Source: Flavobacteriales bacterium UBA2619
Lineage (GTDB): Bacteria > Bacteroidota > Bacteroidia > Flavobacteriales_D > Sanyastnellaceae
Direction of reading: 5' to 3'
Assembly (NCBI GenBank): GCA_002339135.1
Contig: DDJR01000048.1
Span: 6,429 to 70,428 of the forward strand
DNA: 64,000 nucleotides
Positions 36,526-47,029 of this stretch are shown one piece after another. A model generated the notes under the pieces. That model was not told the DNA's origin. It worked only from the letters and a program-made list of their open reading frames with translations, and ran no database searches. The position numbers and the translations under genes were made by a program. How positions within the stretch are numbered: position 1 is the first letter of the stretch; each line of letters starts with the position of its first letter.

Positions 36526-38283
36526 ATGCACAGAACACATACTTGCGGCGAATTGCGCCTCGAACATACAGGTTCATCTGTCACTCTTTCTGGCTGGGTC
36601 CAAAAGACTCGAGACTTGGGGGGGATGACGTTCTTAGATCTTAGGGATAGATATGGAATTACTCAACTTGTTTTCAATATGGAAACAAGCGTTGAGCTTT
36701 GCGAGAAAGCGAGAAAGCTCGGTCGTGAATTCGTGATTAAAGTTTCTGGGAACGTCATCGAACGTGAGAGCAAGAATAAAAAAAATTCAACAGGAGAGAT
36801 TGAGATAGAAGTGGGCTTCCTTGAGGTTCTAAATGCAAGTAAAACCCCTCCATTTACAATCGAGGACGACACAGATGGTGGCGATGATTTGAGGATGCAG
36901 TACCGCTATTTAGACCTTCGAAGAAACCCTGTAAAAGCAAATATTATGCTTCGCCACAGAGTGGGGATGGAGACGCGCAAGTATTTAGATTCTGTTGGGT
37001 TCGTCGATGTAGAGACGCCATACTTGATTAAAAGCACACCTGAAGGAGCAAGAGATTTCGTCGTCCCTAGCCGCATGAATCCTGGGCAGTTTTATGCCCT
37101 GCCTCAAAGCCCTCAGACATTCAAGCAACTGCTTATGGTAAGTGGTTTCGACCGCTACTATCAAATTGTAAAATGCTTCCGTGACGAAGATCTCAGAGCT
37201 GACCGTCAACCGGAATTTACGCAGATAGACTGCGAGATGGCTTTTGTTGAGCAAGAGGATATTTTAAACACCTTTGAGGGCATGGTTAGACACCTCTTTC
37301 AAGTTGTTCTCGGTGTTAAAATTGATGATTTCCCAAGAATGGACTACGACGAAGCCATGCGCCTTTATGGATCTGACAAGCCAGATGTGAGGTTTGGGAT
37401 GGAGTTCGTAGACATGTGTGAAGTGTCCAAAGGAAAAGGGTTCGGAGTATTTGACTCCGCAGAAACAGTTCTTGGAATCGTCGTTCCTGGAGGAGCAGAG
37501 TACACGCGTAAAAAATTAGACAAGCTTACAGATTGGGTCAAGCGTCCTCAGATAGGAGCGAAAGGACTCATTTATTGTCGAATAAATGAGGACGGAACTA
37601 CAAAAAGTAGCGTAGATAAGTTTTTTAATGAAGAAGCTAGAGCGGTTTGGGTTCAAGAAACCTCCGCAAAGCAAGGAGATCTAATCCTTCTGCTTTCTGG
37701 AGATTTAGACAAAACCAGAAAACAGTTGGGCGAATTGAGACTTCATCTTGGGTCAGAACTGGGCTTACGCGACTCAAAGGTCTTCAAACCCTTGTGGGTC
37801 ATGGACTTTCCGCTGCTCGAATGGGACGAAAAAACAGAGAGGTACCACGCCATGCACCATCCATTCACGTCACCGAAGCCAGACCAACTCAGCTTAATCG
37901 ATACCGATCCAGGCAAAGTGAAAGCTAATGCGTATGACATGGTCATTAATGGTGTAGAAATCGGTGGTGGATCGATCAGAATACACAACCGAGAATTGCA
38001 AGCGAGAATGTTCGACTTGCTCGGGTTTACACCTGAAGAAGCTGAAGCTCAATTTGGATTCCTCATGGATGCTTTCCAATATGGGGCGCCTCCACATGGT
38101 GGTCTTGCTCTAGGTTTCGACAGACTTTGCTCTATGTTCGGAGGATCTGATTCAATCCGTGACTTTATTGCCTTCCCTAAAAACAACTCTGGACGTGACG
38201 TTATGATTGATGCTCCATCTCCTATTGATGATGTACAATACGCAGAACTCGAATTAAAAACCACATACAATCCCAATACATAA
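36526..38283 (+). CDS. aspS: Aspartyl-tRNA synthetase
   Basis: This class IIb synthetase has an N-terminal OB-fold anticodon-binding domain (residues 1 to about 105, beginning [14 protein letters not shown]), then the catalytic core with [20 protein letters not shown], motif 2 ([18 protein letters not shown]) and motif 3 ([12 protein letters not shown]), and the inserted bacterial GAD domain in the middle. Length (585 aa) is that of the bacterial type. The stop codon overlaps the next ATG by one base (TAATG). Confidence 0.97.
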   Translation: MHRTHTCGELRLEHTGSSVTLSGWVQKTRDLGGMTFLDLRDRYGITQLVFNMETSVELCEKARKLGREFVIKVSGNVIERESKNKKNSTGEIEIEVGFLEVLNASKTPPFTIEDDTDGGDDLRMQYRYLDLRRNPVKANIMLRHRVGMETRKYLDSVGFVDVETPYLIKSTPEGARDFVVPSRMNPGQFYALPQSPQTFKQLLMVSGFDRYYQIVKCFRDEDLRADRQPEFTQIDCEMAFVEQEDILNTFEGMVRHLFQVVLGVKIDDFPRMDYDEAMRLYGSDKPDVRFGMEFVDMCEVSKGKGFGVFDSAETVLGIVVPGGAEYTRKKLDKLTDWVKRPQIGAKGLIYCRINEDGTTKSSVDKFFNEEARAVWVQETSAKQGDLILLLSGDLDKTRKQLGELRLHLGSELGLRDSKVFKPLWVMDFPLLEWDEKTERYHAMHHPFTSPKPDQLSLIDTDPGKVKANAYDMVINGVEIGGGSIRIHNRELQARMFDLLGFTPEEAEAQFGFLMDAFQYGAPPHGGLALGFDRLCSMFGGSDSIRDFIAFPKNNSGRDVMIDAPSPIDDVQYAELELKTTYNPNT

Positions 38284-38693
38284 TGTACCCAACTGATATG
38301 GTTGCCCCAATGAAAGCTGAGCTCGTTAATGCTGGCTACAAAGAACTTCTTTCCGCTGCTGAAGTCACTGAAGCATTAGACAAGTCAGGGACTACACTTG
38401 TCGCTATAAACAGCGTTTGTGGCTGCTCTGCAGGCTCCATGCGCCCTGCTATGATTCAAGCACTCGACAACGCAAAACTTCCAGAAAATCTAACCACGTC
38501 CTTCGCTGGTTACGATATTGAAGCTGTGGCTCATGTGCGTAAATTCATGCTGCCATACCCTCCTTCTTCTCCGAGCATTGCTCTTTTTAAAGATGGCAAG
38601 ATCGCGATGATGGTAGAGCGTCATCACATTGAGGGAAATACAGCTGAAGCTATCGCAGACCACCTAAGACAGGCGTTCAACGAGTTCTGCTAG
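38283..38693 (+). CDS. BrxA/BrxB-family bacilliredoxin
   Basis: This is a 136-aa thioredoxin-like protein of the DUF1094/YphP family, whose members in Firmicutes remove bacillithiol from proteins. The CGC motif is C46-G47-C48 in NSVCGCSAGSMRPA, a hallmark of the family. It is translationally coupled to aspS and 18 bp from trpS. In Bacteroidota the low-molecular-weight thiol partner is an inference; bacillithiol or a related thiol is possible. Confidence 0.9.
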   Translation: MYPTDMVAPMKAELVNAGYKELLSAAEVTEALDKSGTTLVAINSVCGCSAGSMRPAMIQALDNAKLPENLTTSFAGYDIEAVAHVRKFMLPYPPSSPSIALFKDGKIAMMVERHHIEGNTAEAIADHLRQAFNEFC

Positions 38694-38711
38694 AACGAAA
38701 GTAGCAAGGAA

Positions 38712-39683
38712 ATGGCACGCATCCTCACCGGCATACAGAGTACAGGTACGCCACACCTTGGCAATATCCTTGGTGCGATAAAACCTGCGATAGATCTTGC
38801 AAACGATCCACTGAACGACTCATTTCTGTTTATTGCAGATATGCATTCCTTAACGCAAATAAAAGACGGTGAAAAACTAAGGAACAACACCTATGCTGTT
38901 GCTGCCACTTGGATGGCTTTCGGTTTAGACACCTCTCGAAGCGTGTTTTACCGACAAAGCGATGTGCCTGAGGTGACTGAACTTGCTTGGTATTTACAAT
39001 GTCTTTTTCCATATTCGCGAATGACTTTAGCACACAGCTTTAAAGACAAGTCTGAAAGGTTAGAGGATGTCAATGCGGGTCTGTTTAGCTATCCCATGCT
39101 TATGGCTGCTGATATTTTACTTTACGATGCCGAGAAAGTACCCGTAGGTAAAGACCAAATGCAGCATCTTGAAATGACCCGTGATGTCGCTTCGCGCTTC
39201 AATCATAAATTCGGAGAAACGCTTGTGCTTCCTGAAGTATTAACAAGCGAATCGACAATGTACGTTCCGGGAACCGATGGCGGAAAGATGTCTAAATCTC
39301 AGAACAATACCATCAACATCTTTGACGATGCAAAGACGCTTAAAAAACTGATTAACAAACAGCTCGTCACAGACGCGACATCGCTCGAAGACCCGAAAGA
39401 TCCTGACTCGGCAGTCGTCTACAACCTGTATAAACTAATCGCTTCCGAATCTGAAGCTCAAGAGATGGCGGACGCACTGCGCGCCGGAGGATATGGTTGG
39501 GGACACGCTAAGAAAGCACTACTAGATGCTCTTGTTGACGGTTTTTCATCTGAGAGAGAGCGTTTTAACTACCTCATGTCTCACAGGGAAGAAATCGACA
39601 TCGCTCTGGAGCAAGGCGCAGAACGCGCTCGCCTGGAGGCGTCAAAAGTGCTCTCGAGAGTGAGAGGGAAAGTGGGCTTCTAA
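38712..39683 (+). CDS. trpS: Tryptophanyl-tRNA synthetase
   Basis: This class I synthetase charges tRNA-Trp. The HIGH-like motif is TPHLGN (residues 13-18) in ILTGIQSTGTPHLGNIL, and the KMSKS loop is GGKMSKSQNN at about residue 197. ADMHSLTQ, LAWYLQCLFPYSRMT and KDQMQHLEMTRDVA are typical. Length is 323 aa. Its stop overlaps the 3' end of the convergent amidohydrolase gene by 4 bp. Confidence 0.96.
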   Translation: MARILTGIQSTGTPHLGNILGAIKPAIDLANDPLNDSFLFIADMHSLTQIKDGEKLRNNTYAVAATWMAFGLDTSRSVFYRQSDVPEVTELAWYLQCLFPYSRMTLAHSFKDKSERLEDVNAGLFSYPMLMAADILLYDAEKVPVGKDQMQHLEMTRDVASRFNHKFGETLVLPEVLTSESTMYVPGTDGGKMSKSQNNTINIFDDAKTLKKLINKQLVTDATSLEDPKDPDSAVVYNLYKLIASESEAQEMADALRAGGYGWGHAKKALLDALVDGFSSERERFNYLMSHREEIDIALEQGAERARLEASKVLSRVRGKVGF

Positions 39684-40999
39684 TCTTTAATTTCTGCTCC
39701 GTACTTCGTTTGGAATTTTCTGTACAGCTCCCGCTGACGGTTATCCAAGTCAATGGCACGCCCTCCGATAAATGCATGGGTGAGGTCGTTTGTTCTCACA
39801 TCTAACGCATCGCCTGAAGAAATAAATAACGTGGCGTCCTTGCCTCTTTCAAGAGTACCACATGTATCGTCAATGCCCAGAATCTGAGCAACATTTCGAG
39901 TTAAGGACATCACAGCTTGCTCTTCTGTAAGCCCATATTTACGAGCTGTTCCTGCGTAGAAGGGCAGGTTTCGAGTATTCATTTCCGTCATCCTAGCGTC
40001 GACTTGAAGACCAAATAACACGCCTTCATCAGCCAGAAGTTTTGGCAATCTATATGGAAGGTTAATATCATCCTCGGGGAATCTCGGCAATCTGTGAATA
40101 CTTGTAAGCAGGACACTAACCTTATTTTCTCTGAGCATGTCTGCTACGAGATGTGCATCGTAGCCGCCGACAATCACTAGGCGATCAATGCCCATCTCCC
40201 GCTTAAAATGAACAGCTTCAGTGATGGCACGAACATCGGTAGCATGAACGTAAAGTGCGAGTGAGCCATCGAAGAGACCGCGCATTGCTTCATGCTTGAC
40301 GTCCATCACCGAGTTTGAAGATTTTTTGGTGGTAAGCGAAGAAGCATAACCACGTGCTTCTGAGAAGTAACGTTCTATTTCATGCTTGGCTTGCTCGTAT
40401 GTTTTTCGTTTTCTCACATCAACTTTACCATCTACCGTGTGCTTGTGATGTGTCGATGGCCAATTCAAATGAATGCCGTCGACCATTTTTATTGCGGCGT
40501 CCTCCCAGTTCCATCCATCGAAGTGAACAACTCCAGAAGCGCCTGATATCACACCATTCCTCGGGGTAATTTGACCCATCAGGACACCGTTAGTTCGAAC
40601 TGTAGGGGTGATCTCAGAATCTGTGTTAAAGGCGATAATTGCACGAACGTTGGGGCGGAAAGTTCCCACTTCGTATTGATCTTGAGTAGCTCGAACAGCC
40701 CCTATTTCTTGCAAACCTAAAGTGGTGTTGGCCACAATAAATCCTGGATATATGTGCTGTCCTGAAGCGTCAACAACATCGTCGTACAGACTCCGGTCAG
40801 CTTGAAAAGTTCGTCCTACAAAATCTATTTTTCCGTTGCGAAAACCAATCGCAGCTTCATCAATGGCATCTCCAGTGCCTAAGTGGGCAGTACCGCCGAG
40901 GATGAGAATGGAACGGGTTTGATCTGGAGCTGGTGTTTGCTGAGCCAGGGATGGGAAAGTCATGAGACCTGCCAGAATAATTAACAATGTGTTTCTCAT
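39680..40999 (-). CDS. Exported amidohydrolase-like protein lacking the HxH metal motif
   Basis: This is a 439-aa protein with a signal peptide (MRNTLLIILAGLMTFPSLAQ) and the composite amidohydrolase fold: LILGGTAHLGTGDAIDEAAIGFRNGKIDFVG is the N-terminal beta-sandwich, and GTLERGKDATLFISSGD the C-terminal one. Where active members have PGxxDxHxH it reads YPGFIVANTTLGLQEIGAVRAT, with no HxH, and the later metal-ligand positions are also weak. It may be a non-catalytic or altered partner of the larger upstream protein, 3 bp away in the same operon. Confidence 0.8.
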   Translation of the reverse strand: MRNTLLIILAGLMTFPSLAQQTPAPDQTRSILILGGTAHLGTGDAIDEAAIGFRNGKIDFVGRTFQADRSLYDDVVDASGQHIYPGFIVANTTLGLQEIGAVRATQDQYEVGTFRPNVRAIIAFNTDSEITPTVRTNGVLMGQITPRNGVISGASGVVHFDGWNWEDAAIKMVDGIHLNWPSTHHKHTVDGKVDVRKRKTYEQAKHEIERYFSEARGYASSLTTKKSSNSVMDVKHEAMRGLFDGSLALYVHATDVRAITEAVHFKREMGIDRLVIVGGYDAHLVADMLRENKVSVLLTSIHRLPRFPEDDINLPYRLPKLLADEGVLFGLQVDARMTEMNTRNLPFYAGTARKYGLTEEQAVMSLTRNVAQILGIDDTCGTLERGKDATLFISSGDALDVRTNDLTHAFIGGRAIDLDNRQRELYRKFQTKYGAEIKD

Positions 41000-41002
41000 G
41001 GC

Positions 41003-44000
41003 TTAGTTGTTTTCCTCGGTTACAGTGTCACAGTGGTAGTGGGTCCGCATGGCCTCGGACGGAATTTTTAGTTTTCCTGGTGGTTGGCTATTCCCGTCTG
41101 CTATCATTTTCTTCGTGAGACGAGCGCGTTCTACACGGTTGGCATCCCTCAGATTTTTGTCGAGTTCTAAACTATAAAGACACTCCCCTTCAACATAGGT
41201 CCTGATGGCTTGAGCGCTCATGCTTAGCGGGTTGTCATCCCACATAACAAAGTCTGCATCTTTACCCACCTTAATGGATCCAGTCATGTGATCAATATGC
41301 AAAAGTTTTGCCGGATTGAGGGTTACGAACTTGAGAGCTTCTTCCTCAGAGACCCCTCCATACTTGACCGATTTTGCAGCCTCTTGGTTAAGTCTACGTG
41401 CCATCTCAGCATCATCGCTGTTGATGGCAGTTGTAATTCCCTGTCCGTGCATTACAGCAGCATTATAGGGAATGGCATCCTTGACCTCGTATTTGTAGGC
41501 CCACCAGTCGCTAAAAGTCGATCCCCCTGCGCCATGTTCTTTCATCTTGTCTGCAACTTTATAGCCTTCGAGAATGTGTGTGAAGGTATTCAGGCGAAAA
41601 TTCATTGAGTCTGCAACGTGCATCAACATATTGATCTCGTCCTGTCTGTAGCTGTGACAAGTTACAAAACGTTCCTCCCGCAAAATTTGAAGCAAAACGT
41701 CGAGTTCTAAATCATGCCGGGGCTCTACTGGGCCAAGCCCTGCTTTAAGATCGCGCTTCTTGGTGTTGGAAAGTTCATGTCTGTAGGTGATAAAAGACTC
41801 CCCGTATTCACGAGCCCGGATAAAGAGATCGTAAAAAACCTGCTCGACACCCATCCTAGATTGAGGAAAACGTATCTTCTGTGCATCTCCCCAATTGCTC
41901 TGCTTTACGTTCTCTCCAAGAGCGAACTTAATAAAGGGAGTCGCTCCATCATATAGAAGCTCCGTGGGCAGTGAACCCCAACGGAATTTAACAATTGCAC
42001 TTTGGCCACCTATTGGGTTTGCCGATCCATGGAGAAGTTGAGCGCATGTTACACCTCCCGCGAGTTGTCGGTACATATTTACATCCTCGCTATTCAAAGA
42101 GTGTCCTATCCATACTTCTGCGCTGCTCGCCTGAGTTGCCTCATTAACACCTCGCTCGATTGCGATGTGAGAGTGCTCATCTATAATGCCCGGGGTAACG
42201 TGCATGCCTCTCCCATCAATTTCTTCAACAACAACATCAGAACCCAAGAAATCGCTCACATTGAGCCTCGCTCCTACTGCAGAAATTTTACCGTTGTAAA
42301 TCAACACGTCTGCATCCACTAAAACACCTTCTGCTTCACAAGTCCAAACCGTCGCGCCTCGAACGACTACCGAGTTCTGAAAAGCACGTTCTTGTGCAGC
42401 CTTTGCAGGGGATCCGTAAGCTGTGAAAGGGTAAATAACTTCCCCAAGAGATTCTTTATTCCCCGTGAGTGAGTCTAGAACTTCAGAAATCGCTTCTGAA
42501 AGAGGTTCTGATGAATCAACTTTGACTGCACTCCAAGAAGTCCACTCTCCGTTTGGCATCATGGCTTTTCCTTCCCAAATTCTACTGTCCATCCACACAT
42601 TTCCAGTTAAGCGTATGGGACCTTCCTCAGAATCAAATCCCAAAACAATGGTTCTGTTGTCAAGTGAAATTGACACTTTCTGATCTGTGGTGTCGTTAAT
42701 GATGTGGGTCGCTTTAACATTTTCTGTTACAACTATGTGCTTGATTTCATCGCCATATCCACCCAGTGAAATGTCATAATCTCCTGAAATATCAATGGCA
42801 TCTCGGTCGAGCATAATCGTTGGAACCCCACTTACCCAGTGCTCTACAAGCTGTGTTTGTGAGTCGAAGATAGGTCCATCTGAAACAATGATGTTCGCGC
42901 GAAGCCCCGGTCGGATCGCACCCACGACATCCGAAACCCCCATCAATGAGGCTGGAAGTGCTGTCATCGATCTGAGCGCAATGTCAACAGGGAGGCCACG
43001 TTGCACAGCGATACGCACGGCGGGAAGAAAATCTGAAGGGCTCTTTAATCCGTGAGCGGTAAGGCAAAACTCGATGCCTGAAGCATGCAAGATTGAGGCA
43101 TTGCTAGGAGCCAATTCCCAGTGCTTTAATTCTGTTAGTGAGATAAATCGAGCTAAAAAAGGATCGCTAAGATCATAAGCTGTCGGGAATTTTACCGGGA
43201 CAATTAATGTCACGCCTGAATTTTTTATCGCTTCGGACCTCTGATAGCTGTCTCCTCCTCCAAGGTGAAGATAATCTAGGTTAAATTCATTTGCGATGAC
43301 TTCCGCTCTGAGTATATCTTTCCATGAACCTGAAGAGAAAATAGAGGGGAGTTCTGCGTTTGAGTTAAAAGCTTCGAGAGATAGATTGGTGCCACCAGAG
43401 AGGCCACGGGGAGAAGCTTCAGCATACCAAGAGGCGTCAAGGTGGGTTTGGCGCAAGAGAGCTGTAGCTCCCATAAGCGAGCCCGGATAGGACTGTCGCG
43501 AAGATCCTTTTCGAAAACTAAAATGGGTAGCCGCTAGTGGACGAAGCATCGATTCGCGGGCATCATCAATAGGCATGACAAGCGCGCCAGAGCCTCGAAC
43601 AATTCCGTCTGGAACATGAGTAAGGACAGCCCCAAATCCTGCTTCACGAAGTGCTTTTGCAGCTTTAGGATCGGGGATAAATTTCTCGAAGGCATCTATT
43701 TCTGGACGAACAGACTGATTCCAACCGTAGGCACCCTTGATTGTGGTTTCGTATTGCGGAGTTCGTGACCATTCTGAAGGCTTGACCTCAGGAAGTCCAT
43801 AAGATGAATGAAGGTCCACAAAAGAAGGATACAAATGATACCCCGTAAGGTCAAGTCTGACGACAGCTCCCGTGACCGGGGAATTCAATGCCTCCGTTGC
43901 AGATTGCACATCGAGAATCTCACCTCGAAACATTACAACGGTAGCGTCTTTGAGAACCGTTGATGCATCAACGTGAACTGTTGCATGATCCAGCACTGTT

Positions 44001-44128
44001 TTGACAAGCTGTTTGTCAAGGGTTCCGTTGGAAGGGAAAGTGGAAGAAGATGGTGTTTGGGCTAACGTGATGCTGAAAAAAAGACCGGCAAAAATGACGG
44101 TGAAAAAAGCTTTGAGGATGTTGAGCAT
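41003..44128 (-). CDS. Exported tandem amidohydrolase (two modules)
   Basis: This is a ~1041-aa exported protein with two amidohydrolase modules. The signal peptide is MLNILKAFFTVIFAGLFFSI, ending TLAQ. The N-terminal module (to about residue 480) has a degenerate motif, YPSFVDLHSSYGLPE, with one His only. The C-terminal module is canonical: TPGIIDEHSHIA near residue 650, FVTCHSYRQDE, NTFTHILEGYK and the catalytic-Asp region TAINSDDAEMARR, resembling imidazolonepropionase/prolidase-type enzymes. ATG 44128 is chosen over a TTG at 44149, which would add seven residues. Substrate unknown; a peptide or cyclic amide is likely. Confidence 0.85.
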   Translation of the reverse strand: MLNILKAFFTVIFAGLFFSITLAQTPSSSTFPSNGTLDKQLVKTVLDHATVHVDASTVLKDATVVMFRGEILDVQSATEALNSPVTGAVVRLDLTGYHLYPSFVDLHSSYGLPEVKPSEWSRTPQYETTIKGAYGWNQSVRPEIDAFEKFIPDPKAAKALREAGFGAVLTHVPDGIVRGSGALVMPIDDARESMLRPLAATHFSFRKGSSRQSYPGSLMGATALLRQTHLDASWYAEASPRGLSGGTNLSLEAFNSNAELPSIFSSGSWKDILRAEVIANEFNLDYLHLGGGDSYQRSEAIKNSGVTLIVPVKFPTAYDLSDPFLARFISLTELKHWELAPSNASILHASGIEFCLTAHGLKSPSDFLPAVRIAVQRGLPVDIALRSMTALPASLMGVSDVVGAIRPGLRANIIVSDGPIFDSQTQLVEHWVSGVPTIMLDRDAIDISGDYDISLGGYGDEIKHIVVTENVKATHIINDTTDQKVSISLDNRTIVLGFDSEEGPIRLTGNVWMDSRIWEGKAMMPNGEWTSWSAVKVDSSEPLSEAISEVLDSLTGNKESLGEVIYPFTAYGSPAKAAQERAFQNSVVVRGATVWTCEAEGVLVDADVLIYNGKISAVGARLNVSDFLGSDVVVEEIDGRGMHVTPGIIDEHSHIAIERGVNEATQASSAEVWIGHSLNSEDVNMYRQLAGGVTCAQLLHGSANPIGGQSAIVKFRWGSLPTELLYDGATPFIKFALGENVKQSNWGDAQKIRFPQSRMGVEQVFYDLFIRAREYGESFITYRHELSNTKKRDLKAGLGPVEPRHDLELDVLLQILREERFVTCHSYRQDEINMLMHVADSMNFRLNTFTHILEGYKVADKMKEHGAGGSTFSDWWAYKYEVKDAIPYNAAVMHGQGITTAINSDDAEMARRLNQEAAKSVKYGGVSEEEALKFVTLNPAKLLHIDHMTGSIKVGKDADFVMWDDNPLSMSAQAIRTYVEGECLYSLELDKNLRDANRVERARLTKKMIADGNSQPPGKLKIPSEAMRTHYHCDTVTEENN

Positions 44129-44218
44129 TAGACGCGAAATAGATTGCAAAATAGAAGGCCAAGTTAATGACTGCAGGAGTAACTTGCACTAGCAATCTAA
44201 AGCATCTATCAAAAAACC

Positions 44219-44863
44219 ATGGCAAGCAAAAAATTTCCCACCACTGTTTATGCTGAAATGACACCAAATCCTGCGACAATGAAATTCGTTGTGGATAGAA
44301 AACTGGTTTCTGGATTACACCAACTTGATTTTCAGAATTTGAAAGAGGCTCAAGTTTGTGCTCCTCTTGCAGCTGAACTTTTTAATTTTCCTTTTGTTGT
44401 GGGCGTATTTATCAGTGGAGAAATTGTTTCTGTCACGAAAGATGAATCTCTGGGCTGGGAGATGATTGTGATGCAGCTCCGGGAATACATCCGAGAGTGG
44501 CTCGTGGATCATGAATTCGCCGTGGAGGAAGATAAAATATCACATCTTTCTGAATTTACTGCTGTCGCTGACCAGGAAGGAAATACAGAGGTTTCAATAG
44601 AAAAACTGATTGAAGCTAAGGACATATCCCCATCGGAGTTCGACGAGCAAATAGGAGAACTCCTCAGCGAATATGTTCGACCTGCTGTCGAGCAAGATGG
44701 AGGCGCCATCGATTTTGTTGGGTTCAAGGACGGTGTTGTTTATGTTCAATTGCGAGGTGCATGCGCAGGCTGCCCCTCTTCTACAGAAACGTTGAAGGGC
44801 GGCATAGAATCACTTTTAACTTCAAAAATTGAAAGTGTGAGTGAGGTTGTTGCAATTGCCTGA
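44219..44863 (+). CDS. Nfu-type Fe-S cluster carrier
   Basis: This is a 214-aa iron-sulfur carrier protein. Residues 10-95 form the Nfu N-terminal domain (MTPNPATMKFVVDRKL..., SPLAAELFNFPFVVGVFI-type region). The C-terminal NifU domain (about 125-214) has RPAVEQDGGAIDFVGF and the cluster-binding CxxC pair C181/C184 (GACAGCPSS). It passes Fe4S4 clusters to apo-proteins and would act with the Suf system encoded at 56-62 kb. It is divergent from the amidohydrolase operon across a short gap. Confidence 0.94.
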   Translation: MASKKFPTTVYAEMTPNPATMKFVVDRKLVSGLHQLDFQNLKEAQVCAPLAAELFNFPFVVGVFISGEIVSVTKDESLGWEMIVMQLREYIREWLVDHEFAVEEDKISHLSEFTAVADQEGNTEVSIEKLIEAKDISPSEFDEQIGELLSEYVRPAVEQDGGAIDFVGFKDGVVYVQLRGACAGCPSSTETLKGGIESLLTSKIESVSEVVAIA

Positions 44864-44938
44864 CCACATCAAAACTGAACGTAAACGAGCTTTCTAGCTG
44901 AGGTCAACCTAACGGCAACAAACACGATGTGATTTTTC

Positions 44939-44950
44939 TATCTTTAGACG
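44939..44950 (+). promoter_or_regulatory. Leaderless-type promoter of the phosphodiesterase gene
   Basis: TATCTTTA is followed by GACG and the ATG at 44951, again a 4-nt gap. The -7 match is seven of eight if the final A is counted as a mismatch. Confidence 0.5.
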
Positions 44951-47029
44951 ATGAAATCCTATGCCCTCATATTCAGCGTTTTGCTTTGTTTTATCTCTTC
45001 GTTTCTGTTAGCCCAAACCCCATCGTCCCACGTCCTTGTAATCGGAATCGATGGCGTAAGATCTGATGCTCTTACTGCGGCAAGTACACCCAACCTAGAC
45101 GCACTTGTGAGTGAAGGTGTGTATAGTCCTGACGCTCTCAACGACGACATTACCATTAGCGGTCCAGGTTGGTCAGATATTCTATGTGGGGTTCGTTCAG
45201 ACAAGCACCTTGTTGTTGACAATGGTTTTTCCGGCAACAATTACGTTGACTATCCATCATTTTTTCAGAGAATTGAAAACACCTATTCGAATGTAAACAC
45301 TGTGTCTATATGCCATTGGGCACCTATTAACGACTATATCGTAGGGACAGATGCTGATGTGATTGTGAACGTAGGGTCGGACAATGAAGTGCGTGATTGT
45401 GCTTTAAATCAATTAGAAAACTACGATCCCCACGCGATGTTTATTCATTTCGACGATGTCGATTATGCGGGACATAGTTATGGGTTCAGCCCAGATGTTC
45501 CTCAATATATTTCTTCCATTGAAGAGGCAGATTCTCAGGTAGGTGAGGTGTTGTCAGCGTTGTATTCTCGACCGAATTACGCTCAGGAAGATTGGCTTAT
45601 CATCGTCACTCACGATCACGGAGGTCAAGGGTATGGCCATGGAGGGACATCGCTTGAGCACAGAAACGTCAGTTTTATCGCTTCTGGTCTTACCATTCCT
45701 ACTCAGCTTGTCGAAAAAACAATCCTTGATATTATCCCCCCTCCTGTGAACTGCCTCGGAGGAGATGGAACAGAACTTTTCTTCGCAAATAACACAAATG
45801 TAAGCGTGCTTTCTACAGGATATTTAGATGCCGTAGTAGAGCAAGATTTTTCTGTTGAGATAAGAGTCCGAACAACTGAGACAAATGATGTTGCTGTGAT
45901 TGGCAACAAGGATTGGGATTCTGGGCTTAATCCAGGTTTCGTGTTTTCATTTGAATATCCCAACGGACCATCATGGAAAGTAAATGTGGGAGATGGATCA
46001 TCCAGAGCAGATGCAAACGGTTCCTCTGGAATTGATGATGGTCAATGGCATACTCTATCTGCAACATTTAATCTTGACGGAATGATGCGCCTGTATACTG
46101 ATGGGGTATTCGTCTCTGAAGAAGATATGTCAGGTGTTGGAAATCTGAACACCGCATCAGGGCTGATGTTGGGTGCAGACTTAAACGGAGCATACCAATA
46201 CAACGGAAGTCTCGCAGAAGTCAGGATTTGGGAAACGCTGCTCAGCGACGAAGAGATTTCTGCCTGGGCATGCTCCCCTGTTGACTCGAGTCATCCCAAA
46301 TGGAGCAGCCTTGCGTCGTATTGGAAAATGGATGACAACGACGATTACCTTTCAAATAGCAGTGTTAGCAATCCATTTCTGGATGCCTCTGTAAACGGGG
46401 CGACATGGCAAATCGCTGATGCGACCATCCTGTATGATTATTCTGAAACACCACGACTGGTTGATGTTCCAGTTACCGCGATGACGCACTTAAATATGGC
46501 TATTTTGCCAGAATGGGATCTTGATGGAATCTCTTGGGTTGGCGCTTGTGCTGTCACCGATATCAGCTTAGGAACAACCTCCTCTTGCATCTCTGCAACT
46601 AATTTTTACACTCAGGAAATACACCTTTCTCTTGTAAACCCACCTTCCTCAGGTTTAATTACTGTAAATGAACAAACTTTCATGCTCGGGGAAAACAACA
46701 CCTCGGGTCTTCCTGGTCAAGGCATCTTGGCCACGCTGACATTGGATTTTCTGGTTTCTGATGGCATGCCTGTTGATATAAACATCACCTTTCTAGAAGA
46801 TGTGGGATGTGGAACTTCATTCCCCGAGTTTTTTGTGGCCCCCTCTCAGTGTTCTTGCCTCAATGACGTAAATGGTGATGGGTTAATTAATGTGGGCGAT
46901 ATTCTTCATGTTTTGGCAGAATTCGGTTGCACATTTGAATGTACCGCTGACTCAACATCTGATGGCAGCGTCAACGTAACCGATTTGCTTTCTATCCTAA
47001 CGGAGTTTGGCCAGGTTTGCGAAAACTAA
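44951..47029 (+). CDS. Secreted phosphodiesterase/alkaline-phosphatase-like protein with LamG and dockerin-like domains
   Basis: This is a 692-aa secreted modular protein. Signal peptide to about residue 21 (SSFLLAQ). The alkaline-phosphatase superfamily domain (about 26-255) has metal-site D34 (IGIDGVRSDA), ISGPGWSDILCG, where a Ser is likely the nucleophile, FDDVDYAGHSYG and HDHGGQGYGHGG. A LamG/concanavalin-like domain follows (about 290-440; SVEIRVRTTE, DGQWHTLSATFN). The C-terminus has two dockerin type I-like calcium loops (DVNGDGLINVGDILHVL and DSTSDGSVNVTDLLSIL). It shares 38 bp at its 3' end with the convergent DUF1501 gene. Confidence 0.85.
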   Translation: MKSYALIFSVLLCFISSFLLAQTPSSHVLVIGIDGVRSDALTAASTPNLDALVSEGVYSPDALNDDITISGPGWSDILCGVRSDKHLVVDNGFSGNNYVDYPSFFQRIENTYSNVNTVSICHWAPINDYIVGTDADVIVNVGSDNEVRDCALNQLENYDPHAMFIHFDDVDYAGHSYGFSPDVPQYISSIEEADSQVGEVLSALYSRPNYAQEDWLIIVTHDHGGQGYGHGGTSLEHRNVSFIASGLTIPTQLVEKTILDIIPPPVNCLGGDGTELFFANNTNVSVLSTGYLDAVVEQDFSVEIRVRTTETNDVAVIGNKDWDSGLNPGFVFSFEYPNGPSWKVNVGDGSSRADANGSSGIDDGQWHTLSATFNLDGMMRLYTDGVFVSEEDMSGVGNLNTASGLMLGADLNGAYQYNGSLAEVRIWETLLSDEEISAWACSPVDSSHPKWSSLASYWKMDDNDDYLSNSSVSNPFLDASVNGATWQIADATILYDYSETPRLVDVPVTAMTHLNMAILPEWDLDGISWVGACAVTDISLGTTSSCISATNFYTQEIHLSLVNPPSSGLITVNEQTFMLGENNTSGLPGQGILATLTLDFLVSDGMPVDINITFLEDVGCGTSFPEFFVAPSQCSCLNDVNGDGLINVGDILHVLAEFGCTFECTADSTSDGSVNVTDLLSILTEFGQVCEN

